Shown one piece after another: positions 17,670 through 25,786 of a stretch of DNA of 64,000 nt (position 1 is its first letter; every line of letters starts with the position of its first letter). Below the pieces are notes generated by a model. It was given only the letters and a program-made list of their open reading frames with translations. It was not told the origin of the DNA and ran no database searches. Source of the stretch: Methanoculleus sp. UBA374 (GTDB lineage: Archaea; Halobacteriota; Methanomicrobia; Methanomicrobiales; Methanoculleaceae); NCBI GenBank assembly GCA_002508705.1, contig DAYL01000034.1, positions 62,001 to 126,000 of the forward strand. The letters run 5' to 3'. Position numbers and translations under genes: made by a program.

Positions 17670-18122
17670 ATGTACCGTTTCGTCGAACGGTTTGAGCACA
17701 CCGTCTACATTGTGCTTATCATATTCCTGATGCTGCTGTTATTCTTTGCCCTCCTCGAACTGGGCTGGCTGGTGGTTGAGGGACTGTTCGACGACACTCT
17801 CTACAGATTCGATAGTCTGGACCTGTTCGATCTCCTCGGGCATTTTCTTCTGATTCTCATCGGTCTGGAACTTCTGGAGACGATAAAGGCGTACCTGAAT
17901 CGGAGAGAGTTCCACGTCGAGACCATCATTCTCGTTGCGATCATTGCTATTGCAAGGAAAGTTATCCTCCTCGGTACGGCAACTGCGGGCGAGCTCATCG
18001 GTATCGGGCTGATTATCATCGCTCTCTGCGGCGGGTATTACTTCATACGCCAGGCAGGACTGCCGAGTTTTCTCTCGCCGCGCTATCCTGCGCCCTCATC
18101 TGAGGGCCGGGAAAAGCAGTGA
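17670..18122 (+). CDS. PsiE-like small membrane protein
   Basis: A 150-aa membrane protein resembling the phosphate-starvation-inducible PsiE family. It has four hydrophobic helices: residues 12-36, about 52-72, 84-101 and 106-128. The motif FHVETIILVAIIAIARKVIL is the most characteristic part. Biochemical function is unknown for the family. A TATATA sequence lies just before the start (17664-17669), so the mRNA may be leaderless or the start slightly later. No phosphate genes are nearby. Confidence 0.7.
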   Translation: MYRFVERFEHTVYIVLIIFLMLLLFFALLELGWLVVEGLFDDTLYRFDSLDLFDLLGHFLLILIGLELLETIKAYLNRREFHVETIILVAIIAIARKVILLGTATAGELIGIGLIIIALCGGYYFIRQAGLPSFLSPRYPAPSSEGREKQ

Positions 18123-18676
18123 TCCGGCTTCTCTGGCGTTCGCGGTTTGACTGGTTCTCTCTCTTTTTCCCTACAGAGAGTGCATGCTCTGGTGTTTCGT
18201 TATCAATATGGGCCGATGCAGCTCGCGGCCATCGGGTTCTTGAACCCGGACTTCTACGGCCAGATCCACCGGACTCCCGGGTCGACGATGGAGACGGAGG
18301 TCCATGGTTTGTGTGGATGGATGCAAATGGTAGTATCACCGCCATGGATGCCGCGCCGTTCGGCGACGAGGCACAGGATCAGGTGCCGCCGTAGGGAGCT
18401 GAAAGGGTATCATAGCCGCCGATATTACGGGTATTTATGGGATTTCTCCCGGATTTTCTGTCTCAGGATACCTCTCGTAAAAAGGGTGGAATGCACTGCG
18501 GCGAGCAGACATGCCACAGTGTGCAGGGTCCTGCGTGGTCGATACGGTTCTCTTTGCTCTGTTGCGGTTCCTGCTCTGTTCTGCAGCCCGAAGGTCGAGC
18601 CCGGCGGTGCCGCATCCCGGGGTTGCGTCCATGCCGCGGTGGATGCCGAACTCGCGGGCATTATGCCCCGCTTCCG
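18123..18676. other. Intergenic stretch without a recognised gene
   Basis: About 550 bases between the PsiE-like gene and the convergent propeller gene. Open frames of 80-180 codons exist on both strands but none has a recognisable motif or convincing start, and their composition fits chance frames in GC-rich DNA. I see no RNA gene. Confidence 0.4.
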
Positions 18677-20050
18677 TTACCCGCCGGCTGAGACACGGTA
18701 GACCTCCCACCGGCCGGTGTTGTTGCCCATCCAGACGATCTCGCCGTTGGAGACGTCCGGGTAAGATTGATCGTACTGGTCCTGCGTAACCGGCGATTCC
18801 ATTCCGGTGGTGATGTTATACATGTAGATGTCGTGGTTTCCGCTCCGCAGGTCCGAGTAGACCACGAGGTTGCCGTCGACCGCAACGGAGTCCGGTAGAT
18901 CCGACTCTCCGGTAATCTCCGTCGTGTTGTCTTCTTCCACGTCGTAGAGATACACGGCGCTCCGGTTGCCGAGGAAGCCGATCCAGGCGACGTACCGGCC
19001 GTCGCTCGATACGTCCGGGTAGCGGTCGTCACCGGAACCGCCTAGGGAGGTTCCTTCAGATTCCCCGACAGGCGCCACTACGATGTTGAAATCTCCACTC
19101 TCGGTTGCGTTATCCGCCCAGGCCGTTGTATTCCCGCCGATGGCCGTCTCCATCTGGTAGGAGTTATCGGTGACCACGGGTATGGTGCTCTCGTTTGCAA
19201 TCGCATAGAGGTACACGTCGCTCGACCCGGTCGTAAGGTTCGTCCAGATGATGTAGCCCTGCGAGGCACCCGGGTCCAGTTGCGTCCCGCCGCTTTCATC
19301 CGTCACCTGCTGCAGCCCGCCCGAAGAGATGTCGTAGAGGTAAATGCTGATGTCTCCTGTCCCGGGGTCTTGCCCCGACCAGACCGCGTTGCTTTCAGCG
19401 ATGGCAAGTTGGTGCGGCACGCCGAGAGGAACCGATGTGGCGTTGGATATGGTCGAGGTATTCTCTGAGGAGATGCTGTAGAGTTCCACCGAGAGCGATT
19501 CGTTTTGCGAATCGTTGAGAACCCAGAGGATGTTGTCTCCGGATATTGCGGGGAACATCTTGTCCGCCGGACCGCTCGATACCTGTGTTGCGGCACCTGT
19601 CGGGACGCTCTGCAGGGGCTGTGTCGTCGGTGACTGCGGAGGTGTGATTGTCGGCGGTGACGGACGCTGGGGCAGGGCTGTCGGGGGCGATGTCTGTGCT
19701 GGTGTGGGCGTTGCGGTTTGTGTCGGCGTCGCCGTCGGTGTCTGGTTGGATGTTGCCGTTACCGTTGCATTTGGCGTCGCGGTCTGCGTCGGTGTCTGGT
19801 TGGGTGTTGCCGTTGGAGTCGGTGTCACCGTTGTCACCGGGGGGGGCTCGGCTATCGGCGGTTCTACCACTATCGGCGGCCCGATTATCGGCGGGCGGGT
19901 GGGCACGGCCGTCGGCGTCGGTGTCGGCGGAATCTGGACTTCCGGCGGTTGATCCGGCTGTATGGGGAGTGGCATTGCTGAGACAAGTCCCATCGCGCAG
20001 ACGACGATGACGAGGATCGCGGCCGTCACCCCGAACGTTATCACTCTCAT
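18677..20050 (-). CDS. Secreted TolB-like beta-propeller protein with Thr/Pro-rich linker
   Basis: A 457-aa exported protein. It begins with a signal peptide (TFGVTAAILVIVVCAMGLVSA), followed by about 115 residues dominated by Thr, Pro, Ala and Gln with NQTP-type repeats, then a WD40/TolB-like propeller of about 280 residues. Each propeller blade shows the pattern of W or V, then Ser-Asp-hydrophobic-Tyr-x-Tyr-x-hydrophobic and a trailing turn (for example SDVYLYAIAN, HDIYMYNITTG, SAVYLYDVEED). Several N-x-S/T sequons suggest surface glycosylation. AAGGTGAAAC before the ATG supports the start. A structural or surface-binding role is likely but no ligand can be inferred. Confidence 0.75.
   Translation of the reverse strand: MRVITFGVTAAILVIVVCAMGLVSAMPLPIQPDQPPEVQIPPTPTPTAVPTRPPIIGPPIVVEPPIAEPPPVTTVTPTPTATPNQTPTQTATPNATVTATSNQTPTATPTQTATPTPAQTSPPTALPQRPSPPTITPPQSPTTQPLQSVPTGAATQVSSGPADKMFPAISGDNILWVLNDSQNESLSVELYSISSENTSTISNATSVPLGVPHQLAIAESNAVWSGQDPGTGDISIYLYDISSGGLQQVTDESGGTQLDPGASQGYIIWTNLTTGSSDVYLYAIANESTIPVVTDNSYQMETAIGGNTTAWADNATESGDFNIVVAPVGESEGTSLGGSGDDRYPDVSSDGRYVAWIGFLGNRSAVYLYDVEEDNTTEITGESDLPDSVAVDGNLVVYSDLRSGNHDIYMYNITTGMESPVTQDQYDQSYPDVSNGEIVWMGNNTGRWEVYRVSAGG
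19640..19960 (-). repeat. Low-complexity repeat coding for the Thr/Pro-rich linker
   Basis: Within the propeller gene the DNA repeats degenerate units such as GTCGGTGT and TTGC (plus strand), encoding reiterated TPTPTAT/NQTPT-like peptides. Such repeats expand and contract easily, so linker length may vary between strains. The repeats are not evenly sized and carry no spacers, so this is not a CRISPR array. Confidence 0.7.
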
Positions 20051-20365
20051 ATGTTTCACCTTCCTTGACTGTTGTCGTTTCTCCGTCTCGTTCTCAGGGG
20101 GAGAGCCCTGTTGCATGCGATCACGATCCCGCATATGTTGTCCTCTCTTCCTTGCGCCCGGGTCTGTGCACCCCTCTCTGCCTGTTCTCAAATGGGGTGG
20201 ATCCTCCTGTAGACGATCGCGGGGAAGATATCTGCGGTACAATGATCGCACGCCGCGGCGGGATTGGGGACGGAGTATATATAGATGCCTGCGGCGGCTG
20301 TGGTGAATTTCGTGCGATTCCCGATTTGGGAAGCGGCGGCGGGAGAGTGGTTCTGTCCGGCAGGG

Positions 20366-20455
20366 GTGCTGAACGATGTCGTCATTCCTGAGGGGCGGAT
20401 GCCTCCGGGGTCGCGAGTTGGGGTGTGGCGGGATCGGCTATCGATACGGAGATGA
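20366..20455 (+). pseudogene. Relic of the tail of a winged-helix gene, duplicated from or into 21598-21672
   Basis: The sequence from GTGCTGAACGATG at 20366 closely matches the stretch beginning with the same bases at 21598 inside the winged-helix gene, over about 75 bases. Both read V-L-N-D-V-x-I-P-E-G-R-x-P in the same frame and then diverge around a one-base indel. No upstream part of the gene precedes the copy. The rest of 20051-20600 contains no recognisable gene; its 5' end must hold the promoter of the propeller gene. Confidence 0.65.
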
Positions 20456-20600
20456 GAAAGGACATGGGAGTAAGTGAGAGAGCTGCTGCATACCTTGATA
20501 CGCTGGCACTTGGCAGTGCTGTACAAGCAAGGAATTCAAGCCTTTCAGGGAGTTCAGATCGAGTGAATCCCGTCTTTCTGTTCATTCCGAGGTGTGTTTG

Positions 20601-21180
20601 TTATAGGTCCCACCGTTTTTCAATACACCGATAACAGAAGTTAAGTGTTGGTTTGAAGGTGGCACTTATTTGCGTATAGTATTCGATATCCCAGTCATGC
20701 TCTTTCTCGGCAATCAATCCCTTGAATACGTTCCCGGCACTCCCGGCGATGCAGTCGGTAAGCCCGTCCTGGACAAGGAGCATGATATCCTGACGATCTT
20801 TTATTCCATAATCCATGAGGGTGGTGAGCCGTTCCAGTTCCATCGAGACGGACTGTATCAGGTTGGCCGGTTCGTCATCTCTAGGCATTGCAAGGACGAA
20901 GATATGAGCCACACTCAAGGTCGATCAGTTGTATGCTCAAGCGACGATCATATAAGGGGTCTTGTGGGTTTCGTAACCTTTGTAGTCTGTCGTCTAAGTC
21001 TTCCGATATGCACGCGTTGAGGTAGCCACGCTGTCTGAGGGCATCCCTCAGTCTGAGCAGGTCACTCTTTCTCTCCTGGTAGAACGAGCCATAAATGCCG
21101 ATGGGAAGTTCTCGCTTCATTCTTTCAAAACGAATGCGAGCTGCGTTCTGTCTGGTTGAGTGTCCCCTCGGAGGTGCCAT
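20601..21180 (-). pseudogene. Frameshifted gene split in two overlapping frames
   Basis: Two minus-strand frames, 20881-21180 and 20601-20918, look like halves of one protein of about 190 aa. The first half reads GIYGSFYQERKSDLLRLRDAL and ends near LSIQLIDLE; the second resumes with VAHIFVLAMPRDDEP and continues to CYRCIEKRWDL. A one-base shift around 20905-20920 joins them. The alternation of a short Rossmann-like beginning, a strand then VFVxxM and a helix recalls nucleoside-deoxyribosyltransferase/DUF4062-like folds, but I do not recognise the family with confidence. It is transcribed divergently from the winged-helix gene. Confidence 0.6.
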
Positions 21181-21212
21181 TAAGAAAGTATTATCATCTC
21201 GATATTATAACA

Positions 21213-21236
21213 ATTAGTTACATAATACTAACTAAT
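21213..21236. promoter_or_regulatory. Inverted repeat in the divergent promoter region, likely operator
   Basis: ATTAGTTA at 21213-21220 and TAACTAAT at 21229-21236 are exact 8-base inverted repeats separated by 8 bases, in an A/T-rich intergenic region between the frameshifted gene and the winged-helix gene. The position suits an operator for the winged-helix protein, possibly controlling both directions. The inference rests on symmetry and context only. Confidence 0.55.
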
Positions 21237-21297
21237 GTTGGCGATAGGGTTAATATTCGTTAGCCATATGTAATCGATATCTATGTTGAGGTGAGGT

Positions 21298-21843
21298 ATG
21301 GAGCAGGCAGTCGTCGAAAAATTCCTGAATGAGATCCCCTATGAAGCTAGGGTTGCCGTGATGGAGCTGAATAACGACCTGCGGTGGGCCGTGTACATAG
21401 CCCTGGTACTTGAAGGCAGGAAGTACTTCAGCGAGATAAAAGAGGAGTTCAAGGCGAATCCGAACACGATCGGTCCGGTTCTGAAAGGTCTCGTCGACGG
21501 CGGGCTTGTAGCACGAAAGATAGCCAAGTTCGAGGATTTCGTGGATAAACGGAAGGTGTTCTACGAGCCGACCGATATAGGGCTGCGGCTGTTTGAGGTG
21601 CTGAACGATGTTGCCATCCCAGAGGGGCGGGCGCCTCGGGAGTTGCGTGTTGGGGGTATGGCGGGATCGACCATTGGCATAGGGGCACGAAAATATACAG
21701 GAATACGGCGGGAATACGTGGGACAACCTAATGAGTTGGTGTTAAGAGGTGCCTCAAAGTCGTATAAACCCTGGAAAGCAACCAGAGAGAGACGAGGTCG
21801 GGCTTCGTGGAGAAGCAGAGCGAAACAGCCCGGGTTGGTTTAA
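21298..21843 (+). CDS. Winged-helix transcriptional regulator with doubtful C-terminal tail
   Basis: Residues 20-105 form an ArsR/MarR-like winged helix: LRWAVYIALVLEGRKYFSEI, then ANPNTIGPVLKGLVDGGLV as the recognition-helix segment and KRKVFYEPTDIGLRLFEVL as the wing and last helix. The tail after about residue 120 is basic and low in hydrophobics (RRGRASWRSRAKQPG) and looks like read-through; a one-base difference from the relic at 20366 occurs at the start of that tail, so a frameshift may have removed the original stop. AGGTGAGGT before the ATG supports the start. The target is unknown. Confidence 0.7.
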   Translation: MEQAVVEKFLNEIPYEARVAVMELNNDLRWAVYIALVLEGRKYFSEIKEEFKANPNTIGPVLKGLVDGGLVARKIAKFEDFVDKRKVFYEPTDIGLRLFEVLNDVAIPEGRAPRELRVGGMAGSTIGIGARKYTGIRREYVGQPNELVLRGASKSYKPWKATRERRGRASWRSRAKQPGLV

Positions 21844-22006
21844 CCAGGCGGATCAGGTCCTTTTCCTTCTCCACTTTAAGAACACGCCTGTAGAGGGCAT
21901 CGTGGATCCGGAAATTACCCTGTTCTCTTAGCCGGTCCATCTCCTCTGCAAGCGAGGAGGCCTGCCCTTCGTACTTTGCCCGGAACAGCAGTCCGATAAT
22001 GCCGGT
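21728..22006 (-). pseudogene. DUF3368 (PIN-like) gene relic, C-terminal part only
   Basis: Immediately after an in-frame TAA at 22007-22009 the minus strand reads TGIIGLLFRAKYEGQ, then EMDRLREQGNFRIHDALYRRVL. This is the usual C-terminal end of DUF3368 proteins (a G-x-x-G-x-L-x-x-A-K-x-x-G helix followed by L-x-x-x-G-F-x-I-x-D-x-L-Y). The N-terminal PIN-like catalytic part is missing, and after about KVEKEK the frame reads on without similarity. It overlaps the 3' end of the winged-helix gene on the other strand. Such proteins are usually the toxin half of small pairs; none is left here. Confidence 0.65.
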
Positions 22007-22080
22007 TTATGTTAATTCTTCCAATTTCAAACTTCCGCCAAATGCCCGGCGAACCGATCGGAAGAGTCGTTCTAGCCCGC

Positions 22081-22911
22081 CTAATCTGCTCTATGGGCAT
22101 ACCTGAATCGCGCCAACGTCTTTGATCCCCATAAAAACACCACGATCACAGCCGTGATGGCAATGAGCCCATAGCCGATAACCCCGTCATACAGTTCGAA
22201 AGCTGAACGACTACCGGGAAATATGCTCCTTCCGGTATTGGTCACGGCATGAAAGAGTATGGCTGCAAAGACGCTTTTTTCAGTGTTGTTATAGAGCCAG
22301 ACAGTCAGAATCCGGAAACTAACGGCCAGCATAACTCCTCCCCATATAATCAGTCCCAGGGTCTGGCCAATTGCAATCTCCGACGGGAAATGCCATACCG
22401 CATGAATCAACCCAATGATGAGGCTGGCTGTCAGTGCGGTGTATCGGGCTTGCATAGGATCGGTGACATATCCCGTATAGCCAAGCTCTTCACCTGCAGC
22501 GGCAAAAAAGTACGCAATAAAGAGGAGCGGTGTAAATAGGGGCGGGTTCCAAACAGTTGGGACCGGCAGCCCGACGAGACGCATTGTCACGTAGGTCAGA
22601 ACGTAGATAAACGGCATCAAGAAAATGATGGGAACATACCAGACTTTTTTCGTGATCCTCTTATAATCGAAGGCTCTTTTCAACAGATTCTTTACCCCTG
22701 AAAGTTTCTCTTCCCGGTACACAAGGATGGATGCCGCTATCATCGGGGTAAAAGTGGCCACAATGTCTGTCACGGGAAGATTATCCACAGAAAGATTCAC
22801 CGGGTAAATGACATTAAGCACCCAAAGTGGAATAGAAAGAGCGTAAACCAATATAAAAAATAGAAATGGTGACCTTTTTGATGTGCTGTTGTTCGGGGCT
22901 TGCAGTCTCAT
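22081..22911 (-). CDS. CPBP-family intramembrane protease-like protein
   Basis: A 276-aa membrane protein with about eight hydrophobic helices and the CPBP/CAAX-protease signature: AAAGEELGYTGY supplies the Glu-Glu pair, IHAVWHFP the first histidine and ILFHAVTNT the second. These residues form the catalytic site in the Rce1-like glutamate proteases. Substrate is unknown; in prokaryotes relatives act in bacteriocin immunity or surface protein processing. The gene is noticeably more A/T rich than the nif and cfb genes around it, like the rest of 20.3-23.3 kb. Confidence 0.8.
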   Translation of the reverse strand: MRLQAPNNSTSKRSPFLFFILVYALSIPLWVLNVIYPVNLSVDNLPVTDIVATFTPMIAASILVYREEKLSGVKNLLKRAFDYKRITKKVWYVPIIFLMPFIYVLTYVTMRLVGLPVPTVWNPPLFTPLLFIAYFFAAAGEELGYTGYVTDPMQARYTALTASLIIGLIHAVWHFPSEIAIGQTLGLIIWGGVMLAVSFRILTVWLYNNTEKSVFAAILFHAVTNTGRSIFPGSRSAFELYDGVIGYGLIAITAVIVVFLWGSKTLARFRYAHRAD

Positions 22912-23317
22912 CGGTGGGTGAAACCAGTTTGATCATATAAAAAAAGCTCCTTTTTCCTTCTTTCTATGAAGTCATCCTAGTATTCTCCCGATCATGACAC
23001 TGCATGCCACGTGAATCATCCCAGGAACAAGTGCTCACAGCATTTATATCGAGGAGTACTCTTCTTGAACGCCTCAACCCCTTGCTCAGGGTGATCCCGT
23101 GCGATGCTTGGAGTCCCGTCACGAACTCGTTGATGAGGTCGGCGTCGTCGCGAGTATGTCTCTGGCCAGGGCTTCCCCGGACGGTGTGCTGGCGTAGGTT
23201 CTATCGATGTGATGAACTCTCTGTCTGTTTGGGTTGGTGCTATGCACACTCCCATGCAAGGGGGGTCGGAACAGGGATATAAAACCTTTTAGAGACAAAT
23301 TTGAGCCTGAAAACAGA
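22912..23317. other. Intergenic stretch between CPBP gene and tRNA-Glu
   Basis: About 400 bases with no recognisable gene. The stretch just upstream of the CPBP start is A/T rich and should hold its promoter. A run of open codons on the plus strand near 23004-23282 has no recognisable motif. I did not find a second copy of the tRNA 3' end here by eye. Confidence 0.35.
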
Positions 23318-23390
23318 TGCTGCTAAGGGGATTCGAACCCCTGTCGTCGGCGTGAAAGGCCGACATGATTGGCCTCTACACTATAGCAGC
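23318..23390 (-). tRNA. tRNA-Glu (anticodon UUC)
   Basis: Reading the minus strand, GCTGCTA pairs with TAGCAGC as a 7-bp acceptor stem, the anticodon stem-loop is GTCGGC-CTTTCAC-GCCGAC with TTC at positions 34-36, and the T loop is GGGGTTCGAATCCCC. The length is 73 bases with discriminator A; CCA is not encoded. No intron is seen. Glu-tRNA is also the precursor for tetrapyrroles such as F430, whose genes follow upstream on the same strand, though that proximity may be accidental. Confidence 0.95.
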
Positions 23391-23508
23391 ATGCACGATG
23401 TTGCCATACAACTTCGATGCCGGGAGATAAAAAAGTTGTGCCGGGGGAGCCGGGCGGATTCGATGACGGCCTGCCATTCCCCGGGGTGTGTACGCGCCGT
23501 CGTCCACC

Positions 23509-24702
23509 TTACCCGCATCCGCCGGGGCGGCGGGGCTTTTGCTTCGTGAGCGCCGCGACGAGGTGCTCCGTGCCGGCAAACCCGAGCGTCCTCTGGCTGC
23601 CGTGCATCATGTCCAGGTGCTCGATCCCGAGGGATGCGGCAAGGGGCTTCTCGAGCATGCCGCCGAAGACCAGGTCGATCCGGCAGGTCTTGAGCCTCTC
23701 CCGGATCTCCTCCTGCTCCGGCTCGATCAGGATCTCGCACTCCGGGCCGGCCAGGTCCTTCAGCCGGTCCAGGGTGTCCGAATCGAAGTCCACGACGATG
23801 AGAGACGGTGCAAGGCCGAGACCTGCGAGGAAGAGAGTCATGGAGATTGCCCGCGTCGGCCCGCTGACGATCGCCACTCGCCGGCCGGCGAGGACCTCGC
23901 GGCAGGCGCCGTCGGTGTCGGGGTCGTGCCCCGCGTAGTGCGGAAGCCCGAGGGATTCGGCGATATGGTCCAGGAACCGGACGGTGGCGGCGTGCCCGAC
24001 AGGGATGTCGGCGACGATGAACGGGGTACCGCAGACCTGTTCGAGCACCTCTGCGGCCTCCTTCCCCGCCGGTTCGCAGACGACGATGTTGAGCGCCGCA
24101 GAACCCAGGCGCTCGATCTCTTCGACCGTTGCGTCGGCGGTGAGCGCCGCGTTGACCCGGACGCCGATGAGGTCGAGGATGCGCACGAGCTCCCGCAGGT
24201 CCGGTCCGCCTCGGAGAAGGCCTATCAGGTTGACGGACCGCTCGTTTGCCCCGCACGGTTCACAGACGAACTCCTCGACGAGCCGACAGAGGGTCTCGCT
24301 GTAGCCTGTCCGGAAGTCGCCCTCGAATCCCCCGGCTTCGATCCCGACGACCCGTGCGTCGGTCGAGGCGGCTTTCACCGCGGCGGCGATGTCCTCGCCG
24401 ATGATGCTTGAGACGCAGCAGGAAAGGACCGCGATGAGATCGGGCCGCAGCTTCGCATCGAGTTCTTCGATGGCTTCTTTGAGTTTCTCCTCGGCGCCGA
24501 AGATGACGTCGTGCTCGTCAAGGCACGTCGAGTAGATCTCGGACGGGCGGTCGCCCCGCATCCCGAGGATGTAGTTGATATGGTAGACGCAGCCCTTCGG
24601 CCCGTGGACGAGCACGGCACACCGTTTGATGGTTGCGAGCGCCTTTATTGCGCCGAAGAGCTTGCACGTCGCCCGGGGGATCTTCACTGCCCTGGTGGTC
24701 AT
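23509..24702 (-). CDS. Lone nitrogenase component 1-like (NifD/E-related) protein
   Basis: A 397-aa protein of the nitrogenase component 1 superfamily. It keeps P-cluster-type cysteines at residues 13 (RATCKLFGA), 38 (HGPKGCVYH) and 95/96 (LSCCVSSIIGED), spaced 25 and about 57 residues apart, close to NifD/NifE. DEHDVIFGAEEKLKEAI matches the NifD FGGEKKL segment. It lacks the insertion regions of NifD, and an equivalent of the cofactor histidine is not evident. It is distinct from CfbD, encoded at 27154. A promoter-like TATATGTA patch near 24783-24795 and a terminator after ilvE suggest its own transcription. No NifH- or NifK-like partner is adjacent. Role unknown; a reductase component would be needed. 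Confidence 0.8.
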   Translation of the reverse strand: MTTRAVKIPRATCKLFGAIKALATIKRCAVLVHGPKGCVYHINYILGMRGDRPSEIYSTCLDEHDVIFGAEEKLKEAIEELDAKLRPDLIAVLSCCVSSIIGEDIAAAVKAASTDARVVGIEAGGFEGDFRTGYSETLCRLVEEFVCEPCGANERSVNLIGLLRGGPDLRELVRILDLIGVRVNAALTADATVEEIERLGSAALNIVVCEPAGKEAAEVLEQVCGTPFIVADIPVGHAATVRFLDHIAESLGLPHYAGHDPDTDGACREVLAGRRVAIVSGPTRAISMTLFLAGLGLAPSLIVVDFDSDTLDRLKDLAGPECEILIEPEQEEIRERLKTCRIDLVFGGMLEKPLAASLGIEHLDMMHGSQRTLGFAGTEHLVAALTKQKPRRPGGCG

Positions 24703-24824
24703 CGTAACCATCCTTCATCGATTTGGCCCGGCTCTGATCTTGCACGGGGCGGAACGGTTACCCCTGTCTTGTTCTGCATACTACATATACATGCGAGGCG
24801 CCCGTGAGATCAGCAAACGGTTAG

Positions 24825-24852
24825 AAAAAAGGATCTTTCTGAAAGACCCTTT
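24825..24852 (-). terminator. Hairpin plus T-run after ilvE
   Basis: On the minus strand GGGTCTTTC and GAAAGATCC form an eight- to nine-pair hairpin (one G-U) with a tiny loop, followed by TTTTTT. It lies directly behind the ilvE stop codon and before the NifD-like gene, so it probably ends the cfbA-to-ilvE transcript. Confidence 0.65.
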
Positions 24853-24856
24853 CCCC

Positions 24857-25726
24857 TCACTCGTAGACCGGGGTCCCTTCCTTCTGGGTGACGGTCTTGA
24901 AGGCCGCCATCAACTGCCGGGTGACGGGACCGGGTTTCCCGTTCCCGATGACGCGGCCGTCGATCTCACGGATCGGCCCGATCTCCGCCGCGGTCCCGGT
25001 GACGAAGACCTCGTCGGCCGCATAGAGATCGAAGTAGCCGAGGTTCCGCTCGATGACGGTAAGCCCCATCGACGCCGCGATCTCCAGCACGACCAGACGG
25101 GTGACGCCGCGCAGGTTGTTTAATGTCGGCGGGGTGATGAGGACGCCGTTCTTGACGAGGAAGAGGTTGTCCCCCGATCCCTCGGCAATATGACCCTGGG
25201 TGTCGAAGAAGATCGCCTCGTCCACACCCATGTGGTTCGCCTCGATCTTTGCGAGGATGTTGTTTAAGTAATTGAGGCTCTTGACGTTCGGCGGCATCGA
25301 TTCCGGCGGAGTGCGCCGGACCGAGACGCAGATCGCCCGAAGGCCCTTCTCGTAGAGGTCGCCGTACATGGCGCCCCACGTGACGGCGATGACGATGACG
25401 GTCGGTTTCGGGCATTTTCGGGGGTCAAGGCCGAGGTCGCCCCTGCCCCGCGTCACGATCGGGCGGATGTAGGCGTCTTTTAAGTTATTTCGCCGCAATG
25501 TCTCCTTGATCGCTTCGGCCATCTCCTCCTTCGTGATCGCGACGGCAAGGTCGATCGTCTTTGCCGAGTCGTAAAGCCGTGCGAGATGTTCGTCGAGACG
25601 GAAAACCCTCCCGTTGTAGGCGCGTATCCCTTCGAAAACGCCGTCGCCGTAGAGGAGGCCGTGGTCGAAGACCGAGACCTTCGCCTCTTCCTCGGGGACA
25701 TATTTACCGTCAAGGTAGATTATCAT
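24857..25726 (-). CDS. ilvE: Branched-chain amino-acid aminotransferase
   Basis: A fold-type IV PLP enzyme (289 aa) that makes valine, leucine and isoleucine from their 2-oxoacids with glutamate. Landmarks are [35 protein letters not shown] opening ([11 protein letters not shown]), the PLP lysine in [16 protein letters not shown], and the glutamate in [15 protein letters not shown]. The C-terminal [12 protein letters not shown] loop is typical of IlvE rather than of 4-amino-4-deoxychorismate lyase. It follows cfbB by 60 bases on the same strand and may be cotranscribed with the F430 genes, which is a chance neighbourhood metabolically. Confidence 0.92.
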   Translation of the reverse strand: MIIYLDGKYVPEEEAKVSVFDHGLLYGDGVFEGIRAYNGRVFRLDEHLARLYDSAKTIDLAVAITKEEMAEAIKETLRRNNLKDAYIRPIVTRGRGDLGLDPRKCPKPTVIVIAVTWGAMYGDLYEKGLRAICVSVRRTPPESMPPNVKSLNYLNNILAKIEANHMGVDEAIFFDTQGHIAEGSGDNLFLVKNGVLITPPTLNNLRGVTRLVVLEIAASMGLTVIERNLGYFDLYAADEVFVTGTAAEIGPIREIDGRVIGNGKPGPVTRQLMAAFKTVTQKEGTPVYE

Positions 25727-25786
25727 GCAATACGTGTGGTCCCGGTTCGTTTGTATGTTTTGCGTTTTATACCGTTCGCGCCCGTC

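Noticed and set aside
18147..18701. Open frame of 184 codons on the plus strand
   Set aside because: No motif, poor start and overlap with the end of the convergent propeller gene.
19640..19960. Repetitive DNA that could be mistaken for a CRISPR array
   Set aside because: The units are short, irregular and code for a Thr/Pro-rich linker within an open frame; there are no spacers and no cas genes.
23488..24411. A 307-codon plus-strand frame opposite the NifD-like gene
   Set aside because: Antisense to conserved cysteine-bearing coding sequence, with no motif of its own.
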